NCBI GenBank assembly: GCA_001769215.1
Contig: MEOL01000003.1
Location: 62,001 to 126,000 of the forward strand
Direction: 5' to 3'
Length of the DNA: 64,000 nucleotides
Origin: Bacteroidetes bacterium GWF2_41_31
GTDB taxonomy: Bacteria > Bacteroidota > Bacteroidia > Bacteroidales > F082
The first letter of the stretch is position 1, and each line of letters opens with the position of its first letter. The position numbers and the translations under genes are program-made. Positions 1-9,460 of the stretch are shown one piece after another. The notes under the pieces are model-generated. The model made no database searches and was not told where the DNA came from. It saw only the letters and a program-made list of their open reading frames with translations.

Positions 1-424
1 AGCCTCTGATGATGAGTATATCAACTCCCTTAAAATCAGTGGTTAATTCATCAACATAATCGGTAAGCAGATCGACCAGCGGCATGGCAGCTACCCGGTC
101 TTCTTTAAAATCACTGATGTTTTCATAAATTTTTTCCCAATTATATTCATCAGGGCCTATTTTACCAAGGCCATGTTTCCTGCGCCAGGCTTTTCTTTCA
201 AGGGGTGGAATTTTGTAGTAGTTGTCCAGTTCCATAATCTTGCACCTATATCCATAATCCTTCAAAATTTTTGCCACCAGGTATGAGATGGTAGATTTGC
301 CGGTTCCTACCTCGCCGGTTACAGTCATAATGAACTTCGGTGTTCGTTCCACCAGCACCCTGTCGACGATCAGTTGGGCAGCGGCCCTGTGTTTGTCGGT
401 AATTGTGATGATTTGGTTTTGCAT
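1..424 (-). CDS. P-loop kinase, uridine kinase-like (3' end outside window)
   Basis: Reading the minus strand from ATG at 424 gives an open frame to the window edge, about 141 codons, so the C-terminus is missing. A Walker A loop (GEVGTGKST) lies near residues 37-45. It is followed by ELDNYYKIPP, resembling the substrate-binding Asp-x-Tyr-Tyr segment of uridine kinase/phosphoribulokinase-type P-loop enzymes. This supports an ATP-dependent small-molecule kinase; the substrate cannot be told. Its stop lies outside the window and the fused GH65 gene lies just upstream on the same strand (21 bases between the GH65 stop and this ATG would be the reverse order; here the kinase is transcribed away first from 424, after the GH65 stop at 446), so the two probably share a transcript. 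A role in sugar or nucleoside phosphorylation is inference from context. Confidence 0.75.
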   Translation of the reverse strand, partial: MQNQIITITDKHRAAAQLIVDRVLVERTPKFIMTVTGEVGTGKSTISYLVAKILKDYGYRCKIMELDNYYKIPPLERKAWRRKHGLGKIGPDEYNWEKIYENISDFKEDRVAAMPLVDLLTDYVDELTTDFKGVDILIIRG

Positions 425-445
425 AATTAAATCAACTACTTCGTT

Positions 446-3400
446 CTAAAAAATATACATCAGGGTTGCCCCTTTTGTAGTTTCAAATTCGGAGTCGAAT
501 ATCAATATTTTTGCAGGTTTATCTGTCATCACCTGAACTACATCTTTTGATATTTCAAATTGATAATCAACGCCTTTAAAGGTGAGTCGAAAGGCCAATT
601 CTTTCCATGTTTCGGGTAAATGAGGTGTAACCTTAAGCCTTTCGCCGCGCAGGTCAATACCGGCGAATGTGTTTAGGGCTATCATCAGTGTTCCTGCCAT
701 CACACCGGCATGAATACCTTCGGCGGTGGTTCCACCCTGGATGTCGGCATAATCTGAGGTTAGTGCATCGCGGTATAGATCACTGCTTAACTGATAGTTT
801 CCGATGGCATTTGCTAATTGCGAATGTACCACCCGGCTCAAAGTGGAGCCATGCGAGGTCCTGTCGAGATAATAGCGGAGGTTTCTCTCCAAAAAGTCTT
901 TGGGCAGGGAATATCCCATCTCCAGCAGGATGTGCGCCACCTGCTCCTGATCCAGGTTGTAAAATGTCATCAGGGTATCTGCCTGTTTGGCCACTTTGTA
1001 ATCATCAGCCGATTTTCCTTCGGCTTTCAACAACCTGTCCATCCGGTATATATTGCCAAACTTGTTGCGGTAATAATCCCAATCGAGTTCTTTTAATTCA
1101 AAATAGCCATCGTATTGGGCAATAATCCCATCCTTATTGATGACCAGATTCAGGTGGATTTTAATCTCATTCCATTTTTCAATGTCTTGTTGCAGGATTC
1201 CCGTTTTTCGGAAAAGCTTGTTTTTGGTGGTCAAACTAAGTTTTTTAATCAACTCATCGGCCTTATCAAACATCCATGAAACCATGATGTTGGTGTAGGC
1301 ATTGTCACGAAGACCTCCTTCTTCTGTGTCAGGATAACTTTCGTGGAACTCATCAGGACCCATTACTTTGTCGATGGAATAACGCCGGGTATCCTGGTTC
1401 CATTGGCATTTGCTTTCCCAAAACTGACATATATCGAGAAACATTTCAGCGCCATAGTTTTCCATAAAATCCCAATCGCCGGTGATGTGGAAATATTGCC
1501 AGATATCGTAGGCGATGGCCAGCGAAACATGCCTTTGCAACGAACTGTAGTCGTCGCCCCAATGTCCGGTGAGTGGGTTTAAATGAACCACCTGCGTTTC
1601 TTCACGGCCATCGCTGCCACTTTGCCAGGGGAACATGGCGCCTTTGTAGCCATACTCTTTGGCATATTCACGGGCTTTATCCAGACGGCGGTATCGATAC
1701 ATCAACATGGATTTTGCCGTTTCCGGGAAGTGGATGTCGTAAAAAGGCAGGATATAAAGTTCATCCCAAAAAATATGTCCGCGGTAGGCCTCACCATGTA
1801 ATCCCCGGGCTGTCATACTGGCATCAATCTGTCGGTTGTGGGGTGAAGCTGACACCATCAGGTGGTAAGTATGCATGCGCAATAACTTCTGAGCCAGTCT
1901 GTCACCTGTAAGCTTGATGTTGACTTTATCCCATATTTTGTCCCAGGCTTCGGCACTTTCTTGTAATAAATCATCAAACGACAGCATGGTCTTTACCTCT
2001 GAAATGGCCATTTCCAAGGGATTTTTGCTGCCCAGATGAGAAGCGTGGATGGAAACCATTTTTTCGATGCCAAGGGTTTCTCCCTCCAAGATTTGATGGC
2101 TGGCATAAGTATAAACGATGCCTGCATCGGAAGTCACGCCAAAGTCGATTGTTTCAGGAGTGCCGTTCAAAGTCAGGGTCAGTTTGGCGGCCTCGGCTAT
2201 TTCAATGCCCGACTGGGTGGTTTTTACCAGAAGCCAGGAGAGGTTTCCTTCACCACCTTCCTTAACAGGTTGTAAATGTTGTTGATTTAGCGCTTTATAA
2301 CGGTTCACCCCTTCATTTTTGTGGGTGCCATCCAGAGACGAGGAAAAACTGATGACAGCAGTGTAGTTGAGTGGAGTAACGCTATACCGAATGCAAGCCT
2401 GATGCGGATGATACATGCTGGCAAACCGTTCACTTTTAATGGCAGTTTTTCTGTTTTCTTCATCTGTTACGATGAGCGATCTGGTGAGCAAACCGTTTTT
2501 GAAATTGAGTGTCCTGCTGATTTGATTGATGTTGGTTTGATTGGGATCGAACCAGGTTTCATCATCAATTTTAAAGCGGATGGGCAACCAGTTGGGCGCA
2601 TTTACAAAGTCTTCATTTTCAACCATGCGATCGGCAATGGGAGTGGATAACCGGTTGTACAGGCTGGCAATATAGGTTCCCGGATAGTTGGATTCTCCCG
2701 CACTGGTTTCTTCCATGGCACCTCGGGTACCAAAATATCCATTTCCAATGGTCAGCAGTGCTTCGCGTGATTTTTCGTTTGCCTGGTTGTAATCGTGGTA
2801 TTTTAAGGTCCAGCTATCTTTTTTTTTTCCTACGTTAAACCATTCGTTGAGGTCTTCCAGGGTGATTTCTTCCAGATCGCTCACTACCAAATCGGCGCCG
2901 TTGGACCGGAGCGCTTCATGGTTTTCTTCACGTGCCAGGCCAATCACCAGACCAAAGTTTCCATTTTTTCCGGCCTGAACGCCTGAGACAGCATCTTCTA
3001 CCACAATAGTCTTGTCGGGATCGACACCCAGGTTTTTGGCGGCTGTAAGAAAAATATCGGGCTGGGGTTTGCCTTTTAGTCCCATTTCGGCTGAAACCAC
3101 ACCATCGACGCGGGTCTCCACAAAATGATTTAATCCGGCTGCGGTAAGCACGGCTTCACAGTTCTTACTGGATGAAGCCACACCAATGCGAATATGGTCT
3201 TTCTTCAATTGTTCGAGCAGTGCCACCGTGGAGGGGTAAACTTCAACACCCTCGTTGGCAAGTACTTCGTTGAAGGCTTCGTTTTTTCTGTTTCCCAAAC
3301 CACAGACTGTTTCAAGGGCCAGACTGTCTTCGGGAGTTCCAAAGGGCAGGTCAATGTTCCTCGATTTCAGAAACGACTGCACTCCTTCGTAGCGGGGTTT

Positions 3401-3583
3401 CCCATCCACATAGGTGAGGTAATCCTCTTTGGTAAATTCAACAAAAGGTTCGCCATACACTTGTTGGCGACCGGTCAGGTATTGGTCGAACATCTTTTTC
3501 CAGGCCTGGCTGTGGGTGATGGCTGTTTTTGTGATGACACCATCGAGGTCGAAAATAACTGCTTCAAAGGAGTTTTTTACCAT
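446..3583 (-). CDS. Fused beta-phosphoglucomutase-like HAD / GH65 disaccharide phosphorylase
   Basis: The 1045-residue protein joins two enzymes. Residues 1 to about 245 are a HAD phosphatase/mutase of the beta-phosphoglucomutase type: FDLDGVITKT (motif I), VASSSKN (motif II), KGKPQPD (motif III) and VEDAVSGVQAG (motif IV). Residues from about 255 to the end are glycoside hydrolase family 65, with the MGPDEFHE segment near residue 744 that carries the family's general-acid Glu. GH65 enzymes split maltose, trehalose or kojibiose with phosphate to beta-glucose-1-phosphate and glucose, and beta-phosphoglucomutase turns that product into glucose-6-phosphate, so one chain could do both steps. No signal peptide is seen, so it should be cytoplasmic. 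The MFS porter upstream on the same strand (3852-5159) is a plausible supplier of disaccharide. Which disaccharide is used is not decided by the sequence; maltose is the best guess from the porter family. Confidence 0.9.
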   Translation of the reverse strand: MVKNSFEAVIFDLDGVITKTAITHSQAWKKMFDQYLTGRQQVYGEPFVEFTKEDYLTYVDGKPRYEGVQSFLKSRNIDLPFGTPEDSLALETVCGLGNRKNEAFNEVLANEGVEVYPSTVALLEQLKKDHIRIGVASSSKNCEAVLTAAGLNHFVETRVDGVVSAEMGLKGKPQPDIFLTAAKNLGVDPDKTIVVEDAVSGVQAGKNGNFGLVIGLAREENHEALRSNGADLVVSDLEEITLEDLNEWFNVGKKKDSWTLKYHDYNQANEKSREALLTIGNGYFGTRGAMEETSAGESNYPGTYIASLYNRLSTPIADRMVENEDFVNAPNWLPIRFKIDDETWFDPNQTNINQISRTLNFKNGLLTRSLIVTDEENRKTAIKSERFASMYHPHQACIRYSVTPLNYTAVISFSSSLDGTHKNEGVNRYKALNQQHLQPVKEGGEGNLSWLLVKTTQSGIEIAEAAKLTLTLNGTPETIDFGVTSDAGIVYTYASHQILEGETLGIEKMVSIHASHLGSKNPLEMAISEVKTMLSFDDLLQESAEAWDKIWDKVNIKLTGDRLAQKLLRMHTYHLMVSASPHNRQIDASMTARGLHGEAYRGHIFWDELYILPFYDIHFPETAKSMLMYRYRRLDKAREYAKEYGYKGAMFPWQSGSDGREETQVVHLNPLTGHWGDDYSSLQRHVSLAIAYDIWQYFHITGDWDFMENYGAEMFLDICQFWESKCQWNQDTRRYSIDKVMGPDEFHESYPDTEEGGLRDNAYTNIMVSWMFDKADELIKKLSLTTKNKLFRKTGILQQDIEKWNEIKIHLNLVINKDGIIAQYDGYFELKELDWDYYRNKFGNIYRMDRLLKAEGKSADDYKVAKQADTLMTFYNLDQEQVAHILLEMGYSLPKDFLERNLRYYLDRTSHGSTLSRVVHSQLANAIGNYQLSSDLYRDALTSDYADIQGGTTAEGIHAGVMAGTLMIALNTFAGIDLRGERLKVTPHLPETWKELAFRLTFKGVDYQFEISKDVVQVMTDKPAKILIFDSEFETTKGATLMYIF

Positions 3584-3851
3584 TGTTCAGTAAATTGAGG
3601 TATTAAAAAAAAATCGCCAAAAGGGATCCGGTCGTAGACATATCCAATAAAATAGTGTGCAAAGATCGCATTATTGATTGTACATACGGCACTGTTTACA
3701 TTGTGAAATTAAGTCGAAAAATGCAAATAGCCGTATCTTTCGGGGATATTGCATATTTCAAACGTGTGCAGGGTGCCTGTAAGAAAGTAAAAGTGGCCAC
3801 GATTCGTTTTAGAATAAACATGAACCTGAATTCAGAACAATCTTAAGCAAT

Positions 3852-5159
3852 TTATTTCATCATCTTTTCATCCAGTTTATCCTGAACGAAGAAGGTGCTG
3901 ACGGCTCCCAAAATCATCAGAACTCCTGCCATGACGATGGAATAGATTGGATCACCCTTAAATGCGAAGGTTAAAATAAACCCGCCAAAAACGCCGTTTA
4001 TAATTTGAGGGATGGTGATGGACATGTTAAATAGTCCCATGAAAACCCCCATCTGTTTTGGAGGGATTGAGTTGGCAAGCATGGCGTACGGCATCGACAG
4101 GATACTTCCCCAGGCAATGCCGATACCGATCATGGGTATAATCAAATATACAGGATCGGTAAAAAATAAGAAGGAGATAAACGAAATTCCTCCCAACGTT
4201 AGAGCCAATGCGTGTGTGGTTCTTCTTCCGAGTTTTTTGGCCATTTTGGGTAACGAAAGAGCTATAATAGCAGAAACTCCATTATAAATCCCAAATAAAA
4301 TTCCAACCCAGTTACCTGCTTCCTGATAGGCTTTCGAGGCAGGATCGATGGTGTCGTAAAAATGTCTGGCAACAGCCGGAGTGGTATATACCCACATGCT
4401 GAACAGCGCGAACCAGGAAAAAAACTGAACCAACAGAAGCTGCCACATGGTTTTAGGAATGGTAAACTTTGCTTTTGTTTTTGCTTCAGTTGCATCATTT
4501 TCATAAAACTCGGGTGGATATTCGTTGGTGGTGCCAACAGTCCAGATGATGGATGAGATAAGGACCGCTGCACCGATATAGAACGACCACACCACATTGG
4601 GTGGAACAAATCCCGCCGTAGCGGATTCGGTAGGAATACCTGCCCAATTCCCAAGGATGTATGGGAGCCAGGAACCAACAACAGCACCTATACCGATTAA
4701 CAGCGTTTGCATCGAAAATCCCAATGCATGTTGTTCTTCAGGTAATTTATCGGCTACCAAAGCCCGAAATGGTTCCATGGAAATGTTGATGGAAGCATCC
4801 ATGATCATCAACAGGCCACCTCCAACAAACATGGGCGAAATCCACGAAGCAAGGTGTGGTGCATTGGGCATTAAAATCAAAGCAATGCTGGTCAGAATGG
4901 CCCCTGCCAGAAAATAGGGCCTGCGTCTTCCAAATTTATTCCAGGTTTTGTCGCTGAAATATCCGATAATGGGTTGGACGATCATCCCGGTAAGGGGTGC
5001 AACAAGCCAAAACCAATTGAGGTGTTCCACATTAGCACCAAATGTTTGCAAGATGCGCGAGGCATTCGCGTTCTGCAAAGCAAATCCAAACTGAATTCCC
5101 AGAAAGCCGAAACTCATGTTCCATATCTGCCAAAACGATAACCGGGGTTTATTAATCAT
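3852..5159 (-). CDS. MFS disaccharide transporter (SLC45/GPH-like)
   Basis: A 435-residue integral membrane protein with about twelve hydrophobic segments. The loop after the second helix reads SDKTWNKFGRRRPYF, the signature of sucrose/maltose porters of the SLC45-like branch of the major facilitator superfamily. The N-terminus (SFWQIWNMSFGFLGIQFGFALQNAN) is also typical of these porters in Bacteroidota. It lies 268 bases upstream of, and on the same strand as, the fused HAD/GH65 enzyme, so import of an intact disaccharide followed by phosphorolysis is a coherent pathway. No TonB-dependent SusC/SusD pair is present in this window. No convincing promoter was found before it. Substrate is inferred from family and neighbour, not shown. 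Confidence 0.85.
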   Translation of the reverse strand: MINKPRLSFWQIWNMSFGFLGIQFGFALQNANASRILQTFGANVEHLNWFWLVAPLTGMIVQPIIGYFSDKTWNKFGRRRPYFLAGAILTSIALILMPNAPHLASWISPMFVGGGLLMIMDASINISMEPFRALVADKLPEEQHALGFSMQTLLIGIGAVVGSWLPYILGNWAGIPTESATAGFVPPNVVWSFYIGAAVLISSIIWTVGTTNEYPPEFYENDATEAKTKAKFTIPKTMWQLLLVQFFSWFALFSMWVYTTPAVARHFYDTIDPASKAYQEAGNWVGILFGIYNGVSAIIALSLPKMAKKLGRRTTHALALTLGGISFISFLFFTDPVYLIIPMIGIGIAWGSILSMPYAMLANSIPPKQMGVFMGLFNMSITIPQIINGVFGGFILTFAFKGDPIYSIVMAGVLMILGAVSTFFVQDKLDEKMMK

Positions 5160-5343
5160 GGTATTTTTTTTAAAGCTCCGAAATTAGGAAAAGGAAGTCA
5201 ACTTTTGTTACATCGGACTGCTTTTTTTTGCTAAAGGTTTTTTTGAGGAGGTTGACCATTTTTTTTTGTAAGCACGGATGAAAGGTTCTGAGGATATAAG
5301 TAGTTTTATACCAATGATATACCTCGTTTCAGGATAACGAATG

Positions 5344-5373
5344 TTGGTTAATCGGAATGAAACCGTATTTTTG
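5344..5373 (+). promoter_or_regulatory. Bacteroidota-type promoter of rnpA
   Basis: TTG at 5344-5346, 19 bases, then TATTTTTG at 5366-5373, a full match to the -7 TAnnTTTG consensus. Transcription would begin near 5380, which rules out the upstream in-frame ATG at 5341 as the rnpA start and supports 5434. Confidence 0.6.
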
Positions 5374-5433
5374 CATCCGGGTGAAATTTATTGCAAAAAA
5401 CCCATTGATTTCATTATTCAACTTTTATCTTGC

Positions 5434-5811
5434 ATGGAAGCGAACGGTAATACATTTAAAAAAGCGGAGCGGCTTCACAGCGTTACGCTGATAAGTAGTT
5501 TGTTTGAACATGGCAAGTCGATGTTTGTATATCCGTTTAAGGTGGTGTATTGGGAGACCTCAGAGGTAGTTTTCCCCCCTGTTCAGATTTTGGTGGTGGT
5601 TCCAAAAAGGACTTTTAAACATGCGGTCGATAGGAATCGCATAAAACGACTCATTCGTGAAGCCTATCGTACCAATAAACAGCTGCTTTGGGAAAAACGG
5701 AGTAAAGACGCACAACAACTGCTTATTGGATTCGTTTACGTGGGTAAAACTATTCTGTCGCATGCAGAAATAGAAAAGAAATTAATCCTAGTTTTGCACA
5801 GATTATCTTAA
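5434..5811 (+). CDS. rnpA: Ribonuclease P protein component
   Basis: Protein subunit of RNase P, which helps the RNA subunit remove 5' leaders from tRNA precursors. The family signature [13 protein letters not shown] lies near residues 67-79, preceded by the usual LVVVPKR strand. The start is placed at 5434 ([14 protein letters not shown]), because RnpA proteins begin just before a Phe-x-Lys-x-Glu-Arg-Leu segment. The frame is open upstream to an ATG at 5341, but that codon lies before the predicted transcription start. At 125 residues the protein has the usual family length. It is followed 4 bases later by yidD, a very common pairing. rpmH, often found upstream, is not present here. Confidence 0.93.
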   Translation: MEANGNTFKKAERLHSVTLISSLFEHGKSMFVYPFKVVYWETSEVVFPPVQILVVVPKRTFKHAVDRNRIKRLIREAYRTNKQLLWEKRSKDAQQLLIGFVYVGKTILSHAEIEKKLILVLHRLS

Positions 5812-5815
5812 AAGG

Positions 5816-6037
5816 ATGAAGAAATTATTGGCAGATTTTTTTATATTGTTGATTCGGGTTTACCAATATACTTTGTCCCCATTTCTTGGCAGATCGTGCC
5901 GTTATACCCCAACCTGCTCCAGTTTTAGTGTTGAAGCACTTAAAAAGCATGGTCCCTTTACAGGAGGTTGGCTCGCGTTAAAACGAATTGCCTCGTGTAA
6001 CCCATGGGGTGGAAGCGGCTACGATCCTGTACCTTAA
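5816..6037 (+). CDS. yidD: Membrane protein insertion efficiency factor YidD
   Basis: A 73-residue protein with an amphipathic or membrane-associated N-terminus ([20 protein letters not shown]) followed by the conserved core [16 protein letters not shown] and the end segment [17 protein letters not shown]. These are the hallmarks of the YidD/UPF0161 family, which assists YidC-dependent insertion of inner-membrane proteins. It starts 4 bases after the rnpA stop and ends 12 bases before the S41 protease start, so the three genes are probably cotranscribed. Confidence 0.95.
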   Translation: MKKLLADFFILLIRVYQYTLSPFLGRSCRYTPTCSSFSVEALKKHGPFTGGWLALKRIASCNPWGGSGYDPVP

Positions 6038-6049
6038 ACTATTAAAAGT

Positions 6050-7741
6050 ATGAAAACATTCCTCAGATTACAATATGCGTTGATCATCTTCCTGTTTTTG
6101 GCCACTATTCAGGTAGGCGCTCAGGAGAAGAATAATTTCGAGCTCTCGAAAAACCTGGAGATCTATGCCGACCTTTTGCGCCAGTTGAATTTAAACTATG
6201 CCGACGACATCAAACCGGGCGAATTAAACACAACGGCCATTAATGCGATGCTCGAAAAACTCGATCCTTACACGGTTTATGTCCCTGAGTCGAAACGTGA
6301 AGATTTCGAGCTGATGACAAAAGGCGAATATGGCGGGATCGGAGCGCTCATTCAACAACAAGGTGATTATGTAATTATTACCGAACCTTATGAGGAATTT
6401 CCCGCTCAAAAAGCAGGCCTTAGAGCAGGTGACCAAATCATGAGCATCGATGGGGAATCTGCCAAAGGTAAAACCACCACCGAGGTAAGTGACAAACTGA
6501 AAGGTGTTCCGGGTTCAGAATGCATCCTGCATATTAAACGGTATGGCGATTCATTAACAAGCAAAGTCACCATCGTACGCGAAAAGATAAAAATCCCCAA
6601 TATTCCTTACAGCGGATTTGTAAGCCAAGGTGTTGGATATATAAGCCTCTCCCAGTTTAATCCCAATTCGGCTCAGGATGTAAGAAATGCCTTCTCCCAA
6701 CTGGCAACTGATCAACCTTTAAAAGGCTTGATTATTGACCTGCGTGGGAATGGTGGCGGTTTGTTAAATGAAGCAGTTGACATTGTCAACATATTTGTGC
6801 CTAAGAATGAACTCGTAGTAACAACCAAAGGAAAAACCAAGGCCAGCATTCAAACACATGTTACCCGAAATAAGGAAATAGACGGAAGTATACCATTGGT
6901 GATTATGGTAGATAACAACAGTGCCTCTGCTTCCGAAATCGTTGCTGGTGCCATTCAGGATTTAGATCGCGGGGTCATCATCGGCGAACGTACTTATGGA
7001 AAAGGCCTCGTTCAAAACATTGTGCCATTGCCCTATAATTCCAAAGTAAAAATTACCGTGGCTAAATATTATATACCTAGCGGGCGGTGCATTCAGGCCA
7101 TCGACTATTTTCAACAAGACGGGCCAATGGCTGTGGCAAAAGCCCCTGATTCGCTTATCTCAGCATTTAAAACCCGCAAGGGACGAACTGTTTACGATGG
7201 TGGAGGTATTACCCCCGATGTAAATGTCGAGAGCAGAATTTTTAACCAGATTAGTGGAGATTTATATTCACAAAATTATATTTTCAGGTTTGTAAATGAT
7301 TTTGTATTAAAACACGATAGCATCGCGTCAATTGATCAATTTCAGGTGACTGATTCCCTTTTCGACGCGTTTAAATCCTTTGTTTCTCTCCAATCGTTTG
7401 ACTATAAAACCGAAACTGAATCGCTGTTATCACGGATCGAATCCAGTTCAACACGGGAATCATATTATGCCGCCATTGGTGACCAACTCGGTGTAATGAA
7501 GGAACTGATCAAAGAGGAAAAGAAAAAGGACATTGACAAACACAGGTCTGAAATTGAAGAAATGATCAGGGTCGAGATTATTACGCGTTATTATTACCAA
7601 AAAGGCAAAATAAAGGCCGCCTTGCAAAACGATCCCGAGATCAGGGATGCCATCGAACTACTTGAAAATAAGAATCAGTACGATTCCGTTCTGAATGGAA
7701 CCTACATAGCCAAAATATCTGACACCACCCATTTAGAATAA
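6050..7741 (+). CDS. S41 family C-terminal processing protease
   Basis: A 563-residue exported serine protease. Residues 1-25 form a signal peptide ending near GAQ. A PDZ domain follows (about residues 95-185, containing AGLRAGDQIMSIDGE), then the S41 catalytic core with the Ser in SASASE near residue 292 and the Lys in YGKGLVQ near residue 317, the Ser-Lys dyad of the CtpA/Prc family. The C-terminal 160 residues are helical and charged, as in the Bacteroidota branch. It should act in the periplasm, trimming or degrading envelope proteins from their C-termini. It is translated 12 bases after yidD and 10 bases before the O-antigen ligase gene. The exact substrate is unknown. Confidence 0.9.
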   Translation: MKTFLRLQYALIIFLFLATIQVGAQEKNNFELSKNLEIYADLLRQLNLNYADDIKPGELNTTAINAMLEKLDPYTVYVPESKREDFELMTKGEYGGIGALIQQQGDYVIITEPYEEFPAQKAGLRAGDQIMSIDGESAKGKTTTEVSDKLKGVPGSECILHIKRYGDSLTSKVTIVREKIKIPNIPYSGFVSQGVGYISLSQFNPNSAQDVRNAFSQLATDQPLKGLIIDLRGNGGGLLNEAVDIVNIFVPKNELVVTTKGKTKASIQTHVTRNKEIDGSIPLVIMVDNNSASASEIVAGAIQDLDRGVIIGERTYGKGLVQNIVPLPYNSKVKITVAKYYIPSGRCIQAIDYFQQDGPMAVAKAPDSLISAFKTRKGRTVYDGGGITPDVNVESRIFNQISGDLYSQNYIFRFVNDFVLKHDSIASIDQFQVTDSLFDAFKSFVSLQSFDYKTETESLLSRIESSSTRESYYAAIGDQLGVMKELIKEEKKKDIDKHRSEIEEMIRVEIITRYYYQKGKIKAALQNDPEIRDAIELLENKNQYDSVLNGTYIAKISDTTHLE

Positions 7742-7751
7742 GTCGGAAAAC

Positions 7752-9431
7752 ATGAACTCGGGAACAAACATTCATTCGATGTCCTATTTCGTGGCCCTGG
7801 TATTACTCGCAATGAGCATACCCTTATCGAAATATGCCATGAGCGTGAGTGAGTTTGCTCTTTTTGGACTGTGGATTTGGTCTGGTTTTTCGTTTCAAAT
7901 TGCTTTCCGGTTTTTCAAATTTAGTGGCCCCATAAGGGGATTTTTTCATTTTATTCATTACCTGTATAGCCTTACAGTCGACAATCTAGCTGAAAAACTG
8001 GGCTTGTTTTTCCGTAATCCCGCGGCTGTAGTATTGGTTTCAATTTACCTTCTGCATATTATTGGCTTGCTGCACACTCAAAATTTTGATTATGCCTTGA
8101 AGGATTTACGTGTAAAGCTTCCTTTGTTGATACTTCCGGTGGTCATATCAACCATGAACCCATTGCCGTTTCATCGTTTTAGGTTATTGTTGATGTTTTA
8201 CCTGGCCGCTATTTTTGCAGGGACTATGGTTAGCGGTGGGTTATTGATCACAGGAAATTTCGCGGATATCAGAGAAATTTCACCCTTTATTTCACCTATC
8301 AGATTTGGACTGAATGTAAGCTTTGGCATTTTTATCCTGATATATTTCGCATTCCACGATCAGCGATTCAAACTTTGGCAACGAGCTTTATTTGTATTGC
8401 TGATTGGTTGGTTTATCACCATCCTGTTTTTACTCGAGTCGGTTACAGGTACATTGATTCTGGTGACTGGCAGTATCGGCTATTTGATCTGGCTCTTATT
8501 AAAAACCAGGTTTCGTTTGGTACGTATGGCCATCATTGGGATCACCATTGCTATTCCCTTGTTGTTCATTTTCGAAGTTTGGCGTACAGTTGTTGAAGCC
8601 ACCACTCCCCCTGCAACTAATTTTTCGACGCTTGATAAAGTGACCAGGCTTGGAAATCCCTACCAGCACGATACAACAAGAAGCCAGGTTGAAGACGGAA
8701 AATATGTTGGGTTGTACGTGTGTCCAATGGAACTTGAAGAGGCTTGGGATCAAAGAAGCAACATTGACTATGGAGGTGTAACAAAAGAAGGATATTCTGT
8801 TGAAGCTACCTTGATCAGGTACCTGACTTCAAAAAACCTGAGAAAAGATGCCGATGGCGTAAATGCATTAACTGACTGGGATATAAAAACCATTGAACAG
8901 GGCATTGCCAATATAAACTACATTAAGTCACCTGGTTTAAGAGTTCGTATTTTAAAGATGCTGAAAGGATACGATGTTTATCAAAAAACAGGAAATCCCA
9001 GTGGAAGTAGTTCGATGCAACGTATTGAATACATCAGGGCTTCTATTGGAATTATCGGGAACAACCTCATATATGGTGTGGGGACGGGTGACCTGGAGGA
9101 TGCCTTCAACACCCAGTATGAAGAAATGAATACTCCACTTGAGCGACAATACCGCTATCATGCTCATAACCAGTTTTTAGGTATCGCTGTGGCTTATGGT
9201 CTATTGGGTTTGCTGTGGTTTTTGTTTGCAATGATCTATCCGGGAATAAAATTGCGGGCTTTTCACGATTATTTCTTTAATTCCTTTTTTCTGATCCTCA
9301 TCATTTCGATGTTGTCGGATGACACCTTTGAAACGCAGGCCGGAGCAACGCTGTTTGCTTTCTTTTTTTCATTGTTGCTTTTTGGCAGAAAACGTAATAC
9401 AAGTACCTGGCAACTTGGAAATCAGGAATAA
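7752..9431 (+). CDS. O-antigen ligase/polymerase family membrane protein
   Basis: A 559-residue polytopic protein of the Wzy/WaaL superfamily. Hydrophobic segments fill roughly residues 15-280 and 485-545. A long hydrophilic loop lies between them, as in O-antigen ligases, where it faces the periplasm. The conserved end of that loop reads YRYHAHNQFL near residue 475, matching the His-x-His-Asn motif of the family. Such enzymes join or polymerise lipid-linked polysaccharide repeat units. There are no glycosyltransferase neighbours here, so the polymer cannot be named, and ligase versus polymerase remains open. The gene follows the S41 protease by 10 bases and is probably in the same operon. 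Confidence 0.8.
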   Translation: MNSGTNIHSMSYFVALVLLAMSIPLSKYAMSVSEFALFGLWIWSGFSFQIAFRFFKFSGPIRGFFHFIHYLYSLTVDNLAEKLGLFFRNPAAVVLVSIYLLHIIGLLHTQNFDYALKDLRVKLPLLILPVVISTMNPLPFHRFRLLLMFYLAAIFAGTMVSGGLLITGNFADIREISPFISPIRFGLNVSFGIFILIYFAFHDQRFKLWQRALFVLLIGWFITILFLLESVTGTLILVTGSIGYLIWLLLKTRFRLVRMAIIGITIAIPLLFIFEVWRTVVEATTPPATNFSTLDKVTRLGNPYQHDTTRSQVEDGKYVGLYVCPMELEEAWDQRSNIDYGGVTKEGYSVEATLIRYLTSKNLRKDADGVNALTDWDIKTIEQGIANINYIKSPGLRVRILKMLKGYDVYQKTGNPSGSSSMQRIEYIRASIGIIGNNLIYGVGTGDLEDAFNTQYEEMNTPLERQYRYHAHNQFLGIAVAYGLLGLLWFLFAMIYPGIKLRAFHDYFFNSFFLILIISMLSDDTFETQAGATLFAFFFSLLLFGRKRNTSTWQLGNQE

Positions 9432-9460
9432 AATGTAATTTAGCGTTAAATCTAAAAACG

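Noticed and set aside
3655-3846. Small plus-strand frame between the GH65 fusion and the MFS gene
   Set aside because: No promoter box, no ribosome site and no recognisable protein; treated as intergenic.
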